From: Martinezella tropici
GTDB taxonomy: Bacteria; Pseudomonadota; Alphaproteobacteria; Rhizobiales; Rhizobiaceae
Assembly: GCA_000799755.1 (NCBI GenBank)
Contig: JUHI01000025.1
Coordinates: 1-64,000, forward strand
Direction of reading: 5' to 3'
Length of the DNA: 64,000 nucleotides
Positions 26,934-35,833 of this stretch are shown piece after piece. Under the pieces are notes generated by a model. It did not search any database. It was not told the DNA's origin and saw only the letters and a program-made list of their open reading frames with translations. Within the stretch, counting starts at the first letter, position 1. Each line of letters starts with the position of its first letter. The position numbers and the translations under genes were made by a program.

Positions 26934-27333
26934 CAAGAACGGGTTCGCCATCTTCCTTTGTGAACGGACCCTTGAAGGCCTCTGTCGGAAGGATGTCCAG
27001 AACGGCTTCCGAAGGGCGGGCAAGCCTTGTCCCGAGCGGCGTGACGACAATCGGTCGGTTGATGAGGATCGGAGTCACGATCATCGCGTCGAGCAACTGA
27101 TCGTCCGTGAGACCCGGATTGTCCAAGCCCAGTTCGGCATAGGGTGTACCCTTCTCGCGTATAGCTTCGCGAACCGCCAGACCGGCATCAGCAATCATCT
27201 TGATGAGTTGATCGCGCGACGGCGGTGTCTTTAAGTATTCGACGACCGTCGGCTCGATGCCGGCATGGCGGATCAGAGCCAGGGTGTTGCGGGAAGTTCC
27301 GCAGGCGGGATTGTGGTAGATGGTGACGTCCAT
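26908..27333 (-). CDS. arsC: Arsenate reductase ArsC, glutaredoxin-dependent type
   Basis: A 141-residue protein matching E. coli plasmid-type ArsC. The catalytic Cys is in VTIYHNPACGTSRNTLALI and the anion-binding Arg in LGTRLARPSEAVLDILP. The start at 27333 is chosen because AAGGA lies at proper distance; the ATG two codons earlier overlaps the acr3 stop. It reduces arsenate to arsenite with glutathione and glutaredoxin. A second, unrelated arsenate reductase is encoded upstream in the same operon. Confidence 0.92.
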   Translation of the reverse strand: MDVTIYHNPACGTSRNTLALIRHAGIEPTVVEYLKTPPSRDQLIKMIADAGLAVREAIREKGTPYAELGLDNPGLTDDQLLDAMIVTPILINRPIVVTPLGTRLARPSEAVLDILPTEAFKGPFTKEDGEPVLDDEGKRIV

Positions 27334-27335
27334 GG

Positions 27336-28394
27336 TCATGTCCTTTCGGTCGTGGTGTTTCGGGAGGCAGCGGGCGCGGCCTCGTACCAGCCCTTGGTTC
27401 GGTTCACGATCCAGACCACCGAGAGCATCACCGGAACCTCGATGAGGACACCGACGACGGTGGCAAGCGCTGCACCGGACTGGAAGCCGAACAGACTAAT
27501 GGCGGCCGCGACTGCAAGCTCGAAGAAGTTGCTCGCGCCGATGAGCGCAGACGGCCCGGCGACGCAATGTTGTTCACCCGACATTCGGTTAAGGAGGTAC
27601 GCCAGCCCCGAGTTGAAATAGACCTGGATCAGGATCGGCACCGCAAGCAGGCCGATGATAGCGGGCTTGGCGATGATCTGCTCGCCTTGGAACCCGAACA
27701 GGAGGATCAAGGTGGCAAGAAGGGCAACAAGTGAAAACGGCTGCAGCCTTGCCAGAAGCGCGTCGAAGGATCGTGTCGTGCCGCTTGCCGTCAAGCGCTT
27801 GCGGATGACTTGGGAAATAGCGACCGGGATCAGGATGTAGAGCACGACCGAGATCGTCAGCGTGTTCCACGGCACGGTGATGGCCGACAGGCCGAGTAGA
27901 AGTCCAACGATCGGCGCGAAGGCGACGATCATGATGGCGTCGTTCAGCGCGACCTGGGACAGTGTGAAGTGCGGCTCGCCTTTGGTGAGATTGGACCAAA
28001 CGAACACCATGGCCGTACAGGGAGCTGCGGCGAGGATGATCAGTCCCGCGATATAGGAGTCGATCTGATCAGCGGGCAGAACGGGACGGAAGAGCCAGCC
28101 GACGAACAGCCATCCCAGGAGCGCCATGGAGAACGGTTTCACCGCCCAGTTCACGAAGAGTGTCACCCCGATCCCGCGCCAGTAGCTGCCGACCTTCGCC
28201 AGCGAGCCGAAATCGATCTTGAGCAACATCGGGATGACCATCAGCCAGATGAGTATGGCAACGGGGATGTTCACCTTGGCGACTTCGGCTGCGCCGATAA
28301 CATGGAAGAAGCCCGGCATGACATGGCCGAGCGCAATGCCGACGACGATGCAGAAAAGGACCCAGACGGTCAGGTATCGTTCGAACGTGGACAT
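27336..28394 (-). CDS. acr3: Arsenite efflux transporter, ACR3 family
   Basis: A 352-residue protein with about ten membrane helices, starting one base after the LMW-type arsC stop. IVVGIALGHVMPGFFHVIGA, LIILAAAPCTAMVFVWSNLT (with the conserved Cys) and LNDAIMIVAFAPIVGLLLGL are hallmarks of bacterial ACR3. It expels arsenite using the proton motive force. Its end overlaps the next arsC region. Confidence 0.93.
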   Translation of the reverse strand: MSTFERYLTVWVLFCIVVGIALGHVMPGFFHVIGAAEVAKVNIPVAILIWLMVIPMLLKIDFGSLAKVGSYWRGIGVTLFVNWAVKPFSMALLGWLFVGWLFRPVLPADQIDSYIAGLIILAAAPCTAMVFVWSNLTKGEPHFTLSQVALNDAIMIVAFAPIVGLLLGLSAITVPWNTLTISVVLYILIPVAISQVIRKRLTASGTTRSFDALLARLQPFSLVALLATLILLFGFQGEQIIAKPAIIGLLAVPILIQVYFNSGLAYLLNRMSGEQHCVAGPSALIGASNFFELAVAAAISLFGFQSGAALATVVGVLIEVPVMLSVVWIVNRTKGWYEAAPAASRNTTTERT

Positions 28395-28395
28395 C

Positions 28396-28923
28396 TCAGT
28401 CGGCTCTATCGGTCTTGATCGATGCACCCTCGGTCGCGCCGATCTGGCGGAGACGGTGTTCGAGCGCCAGGCGATCGATCGATGCGATTGGCAAGCTTAT
28501 GAAGGCCCTGATGCGGTTGCTCAGGTACCGGGCGGCTTGCGCGAACGCACGTTGAATATCCGTTTCGCTGCTAACTACGGCGGCCGGGTCTTCGATGCCC
28601 CAATGGGCGCTCATGGGATGGCCGATCCAGACTGGACAAGCTTCGCCGGCGGCGCTGTCACAGACCGTGAAGATGAAGTCCATCTCCGGCGCGCCGGGTT
28701 CGGCAAAAACATCCCAGCTCTTCGAGGAGAAGCCTGTCGAAGGATAGCCAAGGGCTTCCAGCTCCTTGAGTGCATGCGGGCTGACTTCTCCTTTGGGCTG
28801 GCTGCCAGCGGAGAATGCCTTGAAACGCCCTCCACCCTCCTTTTTGAGGATGGATTCGGCGAGAATAGAACGTGCGGAATTGCCCGTGCACAGGAAGAGC
28901 ACGTTGTAAGTTTTCTCGGTCAT
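28396..28923 (-). CDS. arsC: Arsenate reductase, low-molecular-weight phosphatase type
   Basis: A 175-residue protein. The P-loop is in VLFLCTGNSARSILAESILK, and the general-acid Asp lies in the later GIEDPAAV segment. Cys residues later in the protein (FTVCDSAAGEACPVW) would form the disulfide relay seen in thioredoxin-coupled enzymes. It has about 30 residues more than the minimal family. Two mechanistically different arsenate reductases therefore sit in one operon. Confidence 0.9.
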   Translation of the reverse strand: MTEKTYNVLFLCTGNSARSILAESILKKEGGGRFKAFSAGSQPKGEVSPHALKELEALGYPSTGFSSKSWDVFAEPGAPEMDFIFTVCDSAAGEACPVWIGHPMSAHWGIEDPAAVVSSETDIQRAFAQAARYLSNRIRAFISLPIASIDRLALEHRLRQIGATEGASIKTDRAD

Positions 28924-28961
28924 GGTCGTGTTCCGTGGTTAGGTCGGAGGCCTGTTGAACA

Positions 28962-29315
28962 TCATGAAGGCTTTGCCTCCGGACTACAGCAGGGAGTTAG
29001 CTCCGCGATAAGCGGGGCACAAAGTTCGGTCGAACCACCGCAACAGTCCTTCAGCAGAAACAGCGTCAGGTCGCGCAAGCCGTCAAGGTCGGCTCTATAG
29101 ATGATCGAGCGGCTCTGCCGCTCGCTCTTGACCAGTCCTGCTCGGGAAAGCGTCGCCAGATGCGCCGACATCGTGTTCTGAGGCACATCGAGCAATCGGG
29201 CGAGTTCGCCAGCCGGCACCCCATCCGGTTCGTGCCGAACGAGAAGCCGAAAGGTTTCCAGTCGTGTGGTTTGAGCCAAAGCTCCTAGAGCCGCTATTGC
29301 ATCATTTGATTCCAT
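28962..29315 (-). CDS. arsR: ArsR-family repressor
   Basis: A 117-residue winged-helix regulator (ALAQTTRLETFRLLVRHEPD, DVPQNTMSAHLATLSRAGLV). The C-terminal Cys set (KDCCGGSTELCAPLIAELTP, then CC) could be the arsenite sensor; the usual ELCVCDL site of the helix 3 type is absent. The operator candidate at 29312-29340 covers its start codon. It heads the operon arsR-arsC-acr3-arsC-arsH. Confidence 0.9.
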   Translation of the reverse strand: MESNDAIAALGALAQTTRLETFRLLVRHEPDGVPAGELARLLDVPQNTMSAHLATLSRAGLVKSERQSRSIIYRADLDGLRDLTLFLLKDCCGGSTELCAPLIAELTPCCSPEAKPS

Positions 29316-29340
29316 ATATCCAGATTAATGGATATAATGG
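29312..29340. promoter_or_regulatory. Probable ArsR operator
   Basis: An inverted repeat, CCATATATCC at 29312-29321 and GGATATAATGG at 29330-29340, separated by 8 bases. Such an imperfect palindrome is typical of ArsR sites. It overlaps the arsR start codon, so repression would block the very beginning of the transcript. Confidence 0.65.
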
Positions 29341-29810
29341 CAAAGTCAAGCGGTCGTTCTCCAGTTGCGAAATTTAGGGTGCTTAATCAGCTTCAATGGA
29401 AATTCCGGCTCTTCACCTTCAACATGTCAATGTGAGGGTCCGGAATGTGAGCATCCCTCGGCTTGACGGTGGGTTTCGGGATCTCGCGTAAATCCGGGCC
29501 GCCGCCATGGGTAAAACGGTCTGATCTGATAGCTTTGCCGGTCGATATCAGCCGGCACCCTGATCGCCAGGTCGAGTTCGATAGATCTCCAGCCATACGG
29601 GAAATGACGGCGTTTATCCTGCGCCGCTGACAGAGCGATCCCAAACTAAGCTAGTTCTATGTGCCGGACAATTTCCCGGCCAACGGCCCCGCAGATTGAC
29701 GCGGCCTTGTTTTCCGCTAACGAAACCGAAGGGAGCGGCGGCGTTTGCCGACATGCTCGATAGCCGGCTCGTTGCTCGACCGCTGCCGGACAGAACGTCC
29801 CGTCCAAGCT
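29341..29810. other. Gap between the arsenic operon and the sensor kinase gene
   Basis: About 470 bp upstream of arsR and beyond the end of the sensor kinase gene. The frames present have no recognised product or ribosome site. It must hold the arsR promoter on the minus strand. I see nothing else definite. Confidence 0.4.
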
Positions 29811-31166
29811 TTAGACTTCGAGCAAAACCTCAAAGCGCGATCCAGGTTTGGCGAAGCTGAGCCGACCACCAAGCCGCTCGATCGACATCTTAACAATCGC
29901 AAGTCCAAGGCCGCTGCCTCCAGGAGCTGAGCGTGGCGACCGGTAGAAGCGCTGCAAGACCTTTCCCTGCTCTTCGAGAGCAATCCCGGGACCCTCATCG
30001 GAAACGACAACGGTTATGCGTCTTCCGTCTGTCTCCACCATACATTCGACGATGGAACCTCGCGGGGAATGCTGAACGGCGTTTTCGAGGACATTTCGAA
30101 TTGCAAGCCGCAGCAACGAGGCGTCGACACGGGTGGAAAGAGCCCCAAGCAGCCGAGGTGCCTTGCAGATGATCTCGACGTCGCGGACCCTCTTCAAGGA
30201 CTCAAGGTCGTTGGCGACGTCGAGGACCAGCGCCTCGACGTCGACCTCTACCGACCTGTCCCTTCCCTCGGCGGCATCGACGGCCGCAAGATCGATGAGC
30301 TGTCGCGCCATCCGGCTGGTACGGTCGACGCTCTGCTCGATTCGTTTCAGTGCCCGCTGCTGGACTTCGCGATCACTCGACCGCATAGCAACCTGCGCCT
30401 GCGTCTTCAGTCCGGCAAGCGGCGTCTTAAGCTCATGGGCAGCATAGGTGATGAACTCCTGTTCCCGTTCACGAGCAGACTGGACTCGGAAGAGAAGACT
30501 ATTCAAAGCCCGGATCATGGGCCGCAGCTCAGCGGGAGTCTTGTCGTCGACAAATGGATGAAGCTGCGAAGCATCACGGGCGGTGAGACTGGCGGCCAGT
30601 CTCTGCAACGGCGCCAGCCCCTTGGACACGGACAACCAGATCAGACCGGCCATAAGCGGCATGATGAGGACGGCAGGAAAGAGCAGCCCCTTGATGACAT
30701 CGTCGACGAGCCGATCGCGCACCTGTAGGCTGTCGCCGACCAGAACCCTTATTCCGAGGTCGGGTTTAATCACTGCGTAGACGCGCCAAGCGGCGCCGTT
30801 GATCACGGTGTTCCGGAATCCGGATCCGTGATCGGAGAGCGATGCGACTGGCGCGCTGTCGGACTTGCTGAGCAGCTTGCCGTTCACCGACCAGATCTGG
30901 CACGCAAGCTGGCGTTCGTAGGAGGGCGCCACCGTAGATCCGATTTCGAGGTCGCGCCCTGTGGCGGGCTCCTGTTCGCCCATCCCGATGACGACGGAGC
31001 GGTCGCCGACCAGCGAACTCACCATCTTTGCGGACTCGGCGAGACGGGCATCCAAGACATGCTCAAGGCGCTCCTTCGTGCTGGTGTAGATCCAGACGCA
31101 GGCCGACAACCAGACGATGCTTGTCATCAACAGCAGAACGGTAAACAATCTTGTCCGGATCGACAT
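29811..31166 (-). CDS. Sensor histidine kinase (QseC-like)
   Basis: A 451-residue kinase starting in a TGATG overlap with the response regulator gene. TM1 is at about residues 5-25 (LFTVLLLMTSIVWLSACVWI), the periplasmic domain of about 130 residues follows, and TM2 lies near 165-185. HisKA has its His near 243 (FITYAAHELKTPLAGLKTQA) and HATPase follows (GGSGLGLAIVKMSIERLGGR). The layout matches the QseC/PmrB/TctE branch. The signal is unknown. Its neighbours handle periplasmic thiols, so an envelope or metal stress cue is plausible. Confidence 0.9.
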   Translation of the reverse strand: MSIRTRLFTVLLLMTSIVWLSACVWIYTSTKERLEHVLDARLAESAKMVSSLVGDRSVVIGMGEQEPATGRDLEIGSTVAPSYERQLACQIWSVNGKLLSKSDSAPVASLSDHGSGFRNTVINGAAWRVYAVIKPDLGIRVLVGDSLQVRDRLVDDVIKGLLFPAVLIMPLMAGLIWLSVSKGLAPLQRLAASLTARDASQLHPFVDDKTPAELRPMIRALNSLLFRVQSAREREQEFITYAAHELKTPLAGLKTQAQVAMRSSDREVQQRALKRIEQSVDRTSRMARQLIDLAAVDAAEGRDRSVEVDVEALVLDVANDLESLKRVRDVEIICKAPRLLGALSTRVDASLLRLAIRNVLENAVQHSPRGSIVECMVETDGRRITVVVSDEGPGIALEEQGKVLQRFYRSPRSAPGGSGLGLAIVKMSIERLGGRLSFAKPGSRFEVLLEV

Positions 31167-31828
31167 CAGCCATCCCTCCCCACACGGTAACCGACGCCAC
31201 GGACGGTCTCGATGAAGGTCGGTCCGAGCTTCGTGCGTAGCTTGTGGACGTGAACCTCGATCGTATTGCTCTCGACGTCCTCCTGCCAACCATAAACCTT
31301 CTCTTCCAGGATGGACTTAGAGAAGATCATGCCTGGATTCTGCATCAGCGCGTTGATGATTGCGAACTCCCGGCGGGAGAGCGGAATGACGCTGCCATCC
31401 TTCAGGGCTTCCATCCGGGCCGGATCGAGCGTGACACCCTGGCTCTGCAGGACGCCTTCCGAGCGCCCCTCGCCTCGCCGAATGATGGCACGCAGTCGTG
31501 CTGAAACCTCGTCGAGATCGAATGGCTTTCCGAGATAGTCGTCCGCCCCGGCGTCGAGCCCTGAGATCTTGTCGGCGGTCGCGTCCTTCGCAGTCAGTAG
31601 TAGGACCGGTACCCGGTCGCCGCGGTCGCGAACACGCCGCAGAATATTCAGGCCAGTGCCGTCCGGCAGCATCACATCAAGCACGATCGCGTCGAAACGG
31701 GTGTGCTCGAGAGCGGAGAGTGCATCGGCGACCGTCGTCACCGTGTCGATGGTGAACCCGGCGAGTTCCAGCCCGACCTTGAGGCCGTCGAGAAGCACAT
31801 CGTCATCTTCCACTACGAGCAATCGCAT
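31166..31828 (-). CDS. OmpR-family response regulator (QseB/PmrA-like)
   Basis: A 220-residue regulator starting MRLLVVEDDDVLLDGLKVGL. The phospho-Asp is in DAIVLDVMLPDGTGLNIL and the conserved Lys in DDYLGKPFDLDEVSAR. The C-terminal winged helix is typical (VIPLSRREFAIINALM, then EVHVHKLRTKLG). Regulators of this branch recognise CTTAAG/CTTAAT half-sites spaced by 5. Two perfect CTTAAG-N5-CTTAAG boxes lie nearby, one between this gene and dsbD. Confidence 0.92.
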   Translation of the reverse strand: MRLLVVEDDDVLLDGLKVGLELAGFTIDTVTTVADALSALEHTRFDAIVLDVMLPDGTGLNILRRVRDRGDRVPVLLLTAKDATADKISGLDAGADDYLGKPFDLDEVSARLRAIIRRGEGRSEGVLQSQGVTLDPARMEALKDGSVIPLSRREFAIINALMQNPGMIFSKSILEEKVYGWQEDVESNTIEVHVHKLRTKLGPTFIETVRGVGYRVGRDG

Positions 31829-31876
31829 CGAACACTCCATTCATCGGCAGTCGCAGACGAGATCTCCGACCCGCAC

Positions 31877-31893
31877 CTTAAGGCTGCCTTAAG
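31877..31893. promoter_or_regulatory. CTTAAG-N5-CTTAAG box upstream of dsbD
   Basis: Two direct CTTAAG half-sites (31877-31882 and 31888-31893) with a 5-base spacer lie between the divergent response-regulator and dsbD genes. The spacing is that of the PmrA/QseB box. The box is 52 bases before the dsbD start, suitable for activation of dsbD and perhaps autoregulation. Confidence 0.7.
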
Positions 31894-31945
31894 CTTCAAG
31901 CTGGAAGCCCTACCCGGTCCGAAGCGTCTTTCACAAGGAGATATA

Positions 31946-33781
31946 ATGCGTCTCACCGTTTCCTCCGTCATCCTCGCACTGCTATGGCTCTGCGGGCCTG
32001 CGCTCGCGCTGGCCCCCCCGATGAGGATGGAAGAGGCCTTCACGCTTTCGATCGACCGAGCCGGTTCGACGGCAATGTTCAAGTGGACGATCGCTCCGGG
32101 ATACTACCTCTATCGCGATACGCTCGAGGCAAACACGGGCGATGGGCGGAAGCTCGAGCTGCAGACACAACCGGGCAAGATGAAAGACGATCCCGGCTTT
32201 GGCAGCATCGAGGTCTACTTCAACGAGACGACCGCGTTGTTGGCCGATGCTCCGGAAAAGTTGATAGTGTCGTTCCGAGGCTGCCAGGACGGCGGCATTT
32301 GCTATCCGGTGCGAATAGTGAAAGTCGACGGCCTACACATAACGTCGAGCGATCCGCTCGAGGCGCGACCGACAAGTGGCACTTCGTTCCAGGCCTTCAC
32401 ACCCATTCCGCAAGTATCGACGACGGATACCGCCGTGAGACCCGCCCCACGCGCAGAGACCGGAATGGTTGAAGAGATCATGTCTCGTGGTGGTGTTGCT
32501 CTTCTCCTTGCGTCCTTCACGGGTCTCGGCATCCTTCTCGCGTTTACGCCCTGCGTCTTCCCAATGTATCCGATCCTCGCCGCCACGCTCGGACGGCAGG
32601 GCGCGGCACTGTCTCCCGGAAGGGGCTTCTTGCTGTCCAGCGTCTATGTCGTTGCCCTTGCTGCGGCATTCAGCCTGTTCGGCGTACTCGCTGCATGGCT
32701 CGGCCAAAGCTTCCAGATCGCGCTGCAGTCCGAGACCGCGGTGGCCGTCATGGCCGGCATCTTCGTGGTTCTCGCCATCGCCAGCTTCGGCATGGTCGAT
32801 GTGCAGCTTCCGGGATTTCTGCGGAACCGCCTCGCCCGCTCTCAGCGCCCGCTCGGCGGGTCCATCCGATCGACTGCCATCCTCGGCTTCACCTCCGCCC
32901 TGTTGCTCGGACCCTGTGTGACCGCTCCGCTTGCCGGCGCGCTCCTTTATATAGCCAAGACCGGCAACATCGCGCTCGGCGCGGCAGCGCTATTCGCGCT
33001 CGGAATCGGCAAAGGCATCCCTCTCATCCTCATCGGAACATCGGGAGCAGCGCTTCTTCCTCGCGCGGGCGCATGGATGGTCCAGGTGCGGTGGCTGTTC
33101 GGGTTCATCTTCCTCGGCACCGCGGTCTGGTATTTCAACCGGCTCGTCGAACCGCCCGTGACGCTCGGGTTGTCCGCGGCCCTGCTCGTAACGGCAGGCG
33201 TCTGCTTCGGTGCCTTCGACACGATTTCGTCAGAAGTCGGACTCGGAAAGAGGCTTGCCAAGTCCGGCAGTCTGCTCGCCATCCTCTATGGAATGTTCCT
33301 CGCCTTCGGCGCGGCCGGCGGTGCGACAAGCATGCTACAGCCGCTGAAAGGATTCGACGCCACCATGGCGCCTGCGTCGCCCGGCTTGACCAAGGAGAGC
33401 TTCGCAAGTGTTTCGGATGAGGCAGAGCTACGAACCATCTTGGCGCGCAGCAGCAAGCCGAGCCTCGTCTACTTCACCGCCGACTGGTGCGTCTCTTGCC
33501 GCGTCGTCGACCGTTCGGTGCTGGTCGATGCGCGCGTCGCGGCAAGCTTAAAGGACTTCAATCTTGTCTCCGTCGATTTGTCCGACATGACCCGCGACAA
33601 GCAGAAACTGATGACCAACAATGGCGTCGTAGGTCCACCGACCATGCTGTTCTTCGGCACCGAGAATTCGGCGACCAAAAGCCTGGTCGGAGATATCTCC
33701 ACGCGAGACCTGATCGACGCGGCGAAGACGGTTGCCCCTACTCCCCAGACTGCCAACCTCACCACAGGACCTCGCTCATGA
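31946..33781 (+). CDS. dsbD: Thiol:disulfide interchange protein DsbD/ScsB type
   Basis: A 611-residue membrane protein with a textbook AAGGAG site before its ATG. A signal peptide leads to a periplasmic domain with a Cys pair (FRGCQDGGICYPV). Next is the electron-conducting membrane domain with its two Cys in AFTPCVFPMYPIL and LLGPCVTAPLAG, then a C-terminal thioredoxin domain with ADWCVSCRVVDRSVLVDARV. Electrons pass from cytoplasmic thioredoxin to periplasmic partners. The next gene, a DsbA-like protein, overlaps it by ATGA and is the likely partner, as in Scs copper-tolerance systems. Confidence 0.9.
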   Translation: MRLTVSSVILALLWLCGPALALAPPMRMEEAFTLSIDRAGSTAMFKWTIAPGYYLYRDTLEANTGDGRKLELQTQPGKMKDDPGFGSIEVYFNETTALLADAPEKLIVSFRGCQDGGICYPVRIVKVDGLHITSSDPLEARPTSGTSFQAFTPIPQVSTTDTAVRPAPRAETGMVEEIMSRGGVALLLASFTGLGILLAFTPCVFPMYPILAATLGRQGAALSPGRGFLLSSVYVVALAAAFSLFGVLAAWLGQSFQIALQSETAVAVMAGIFVVLAIASFGMVDVQLPGFLRNRLARSQRPLGGSIRSTAILGFTSALLLGPCVTAPLAGALLYIAKTGNIALGAAALFALGIGKGIPLILIGTSGAALLPRAGAWMVQVRWLFGFIFLGTAVWYFNRLVEPPVTLGLSAALLVTAGVCFGAFDTISSEVGLGKRLAKSGSLLAILYGMFLAFGAAGGATSMLQPLKGFDATMAPASPGLTKESFASVSDEAELRTILARSSKPSLVYFTADWCVSCRVVDRSVLVDARVAASLKDFNLVSVDLSDMTRDKQKLMTNNGVVGPPTMLFFGTENSATKSLVGDISTRDLIDAAKTVAPTPQTANLTTGPRS

Positions 33782-34386
33782 ACGTCACACGCCGTCATTT
33801 TGTCGCGATAGCCGGGCTTGCTGCGGTCCTACCTCCGTCACTTGCCTTTGCCTCGAAGGCTCCGACAGACCGCGATATGGTCCTTGACGATCCGGACGCG
33901 CCTGTCCTCTGCAACCCAAAGGGCGACGTCACGGTGGTCGAATACTTCGACTACCAGTGCCCGTATTGCAAAAAGTCCTACGAGATGGTCCGGGAAGTGG
34001 TCGAACAGGACGGCAAGGTCAAGCTCGTGATGAAGGATTGGCCGGTCTTCGGCGGCGCTTCGGTCATCGCAGCACAGGCGGTGCTCGCAACCGCGAAGCT
34101 GGGCATGTACGAGGAGACGCTTGATGCGATGTTTCATACGCCCGCGAAGCTGCAGCAGACCGACATGGAAAAGGCGCTCGCGAAGACAGGCCTCACATTC
34201 GACGTCGTCGGCAAGGCCGTGGTCAAGAACCAGGCGTGGATTTCAAGCCTGCTGGATCGAAATTGGATCCAGGCGTCTGCCTTCAAGTTTGTCGGAACGC
34301 CGTCCTTCGTGGTGGGATCGACCACCTTCGCGGGCGTCCTCGACCGCAAGGGCCTGAAGGACGCGATCGCGAAGGCGCGCGGCTAG
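33778..34386 (+). CDS. DsbA/ScsC-like periplasmic thiol oxidoreductase
   Basis: A 202-residue protein. The N-terminus NVTRRHFVAIAGLAAVLP carries a twin-arginine-like signal. The active site is VEYFDYQCPYCKKSYEM (CPYC), and the cis-proline loop is in FKFVGTPSFVVGS. The family comprises DsbA-like disulfide oxidoreductases or isomerases related to ScsC/Com1. It is translationally coupled to dsbD, which should keep it reduced. Its stop shares the CTAG tetranucleotide with the opposing dsbA-like gene. Confidence 0.88.
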   Translation: MNVTRRHFVAIAGLAAVLPPSLAFASKAPTDRDMVLDDPDAPVLCNPKGDVTVVEYFDYQCPYCKKSYEMVREVVEQDGKVKLVMKDWPVFGGASVIAAQAVLATAKLGMYEETLDAMFHTPAKLQQTDMEKALAKTGLTFDVVGKAVVKNQAWISSLLDRNWIQASAFKFVGTPSFVVGSTTFAGVLDRKGLKDAIAKARG

Positions 34387-35048
34387 ACCGGTTGGCGGGC
34401 CTTTGCGAAGAGGTCCGTGAACGCGTCGACGCTCTGGATGGCGCCAGGAACGAGGTATTTGCCGACGATGAAGGCAGGCGTCCCATTCAGTCCGAGCGAC
34501 ATCGCCTGCCTGCCATTTCGTTCCAGCAGCGCCGCGATCTCAGCCTCATGTTTCGCAAGGTCGTCTTGCAGACGGGCAAAGTCGACGCCGGTCGTGCGTT
34601 CGACGGCATCGCGCATTTCGCCTGCCTTGGCTTTCGGCGTTTTGATCGCCATAAGAGCCTCGTGCACGGCGTCGTAGCGACCCTGGTATTTCGCAGCGAG
34701 CGCTAGCCGGGCTCCGTCTACTGAGTCCCTCGTGATGATCGGCCAGTCTTTGTAGACCAGCCGGACGCCGCCATCCTTTACGACCGCCTCGCGCATCGGC
34801 ACCGCTGCCTTCTTGCACCATGGGCAATTGTAGTCGAGGAAGGCAACCATCGTGAGATTCCCCATGAGATTTCCGGTTACCGGTGCTGCAGGATCGTGCA
34901 GGATCATCTCCAGGTCGACGTCGTCGTTCGCAGACGCGACTGCCGGAATCGCCGCCACGGCAGCCGCGACGACGGATGCCTGAAGAAAAGCGCGGCGTCC
35001 GAGCGCCGGTATTGCGGTTTCACTTCTCAAATCTGAACTCCTTTTCAT
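34383..35048 (-). CDS. Second DsbA-like periplasmic thiol oxidoreductase
   Basis: A 221-residue protein. The signal region has a twin-arginine motif (ALGRRAFLQASVVAAAVAAI). The active site is AFLDYNCPWCKKAAVPMREA (CPWC), with the cis-Pro loop in LNGTPAFIVGKYL. It is homologous to the neighbouring gene but placed on the opposite strand, and the two stop codons overlap at 34383-34386. It follows the L,D-transpeptidase gene by 16 bases and is probably co-transcribed with it. Confidence 0.87.
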   Translation of the reverse strand: MKRSSDLRSETAIPALGRRAFLQASVVAAAVAAIPAVASANDDVDLEMILHDPAAPVTGNLMGNLTMVAFLDYNCPWCKKAAVPMREAVVKDGGVRLVYKDWPIITRDSVDGARLALAAKYQGRYDAVHEALMAIKTPKAKAGEMRDAVERTTGVDFARLQDDLAKHEAEIAALLERNGRQAMSLGLNGTPAFIVGKYLVPGAIQSVDAFTDLFAKARQPV

Positions 35049-35064
35049 GGATCGGGAACGGTGA

Positions 35065-35790
35065 TCATGCACTTGGATGTTGCTCCCGCTTCGATGGATC
35101 GGGCAGGACGACGATCGTGCTGCCGTCCCGGACATTGTTGTAGAGGTCGATAACATCCTGATTCAGCAGCCGGATGCACCCTGACGATACTGCCTTGCCG
35201 ATCGAGAAGGCCTCGGGTGTGCCATGGAGACGGTAGAGCGTGTCCTTACCGCCCTGATGGATATAGAGCGCCCGTGCACCGAGGGGATTAGTGAGGCCGG
35301 GCGGCATCCCGCCATTCTCCTTACTGACCGGCCACAGCCGCGGATCACGCGCCACCATCTCGTCCGGCGGCGTCCACTTCGGCCAGGCGCGCTTGTAGGC
35401 AACCGTTGCCCTGCCCGACCACGAGAAGCCGTCACGCCCGACGCCGATGCCATACCGCACCGCCCTACCGCCGGGCAGAACGTGATAGAGGAACTTGTTG
35501 GGTGTATCGACGATGAGCGTCCCGACCTTCTTGTCGGTCGGATAGTCGACGGCCTGCCGCCAGTAGCGTGGATCGACTTGGGCGAGCTTCACTGCCGGTA
35601 TTGGAAACCGCTCCTGCGGCATCGCGGCATACATCACAGGCGTCGGCGAAGAAGGTTTGGGGCTGATCGTGGCTGTCGCGGCGATCGCCGCCGCCGACGA
35701 CGAAGTCGGGCCGGAGCTGGCGCAGCTCGCGAGGACGCTTGCAAGCGCGGCGACGACAAGCGTTCGGCGGGCGATGATGATGTCTTGCAT
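35065..35790 (-). CDS. L,D-transpeptidase (YkuD domain) lipoprotein
   Basis: A 241-residue protein with a lipobox (VAALASVLASCAS). A linker rich in Ser, Thr, Ala and Pro leads to the YkuD domain: LIVDTPNKFLYHVLPGGRAV and the catalytic motif HGTPEAFSIGKAVSSGCIRL, with the Cys in SGCIRL. These enzymes cross-link peptidoglycan or attach lipoproteins to it. It is upstream of the second dsbA-like gene in the same direction. L,D-transpeptidases need a reduced Cys, which fits with periplasmic thiol reductants next door. The CTTAAG box lies 44 bases before its start. Confidence 0.9.
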   Translation of the reverse strand: MQDIIIARRTLVVAALASVLASCASSGPTSSSAAAIAATATISPKPSSPTPVMYAAMPQERFPIPAVKLAQVDPRYWRQAVDYPTDKKVGTLIVDTPNKFLYHVLPGGRAVRYGIGVGRDGFSWSGRATVAYKRAWPKWTPPDEMVARDPRLWPVSKENGGMPPGLTNPLGARALYIHQGGKDTLYRLHGTPEAFSIGKAVSSGCIRLLNQDVIDLYNNVRDGSTIVVLPDPSKREQHPSA

Positions 35791-35833
35791 TTCGTATCTG
35801 TCTCCGCTTTCAAGTCAGACAGACGGTGACCAC

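Noticed and set aside
29393..29644. 84-codon minus-strand frame between arsR and the sensor kinase
   Set aside because: It starts without a ribosome site and its basic, low-complexity sequence matches nothing I know.
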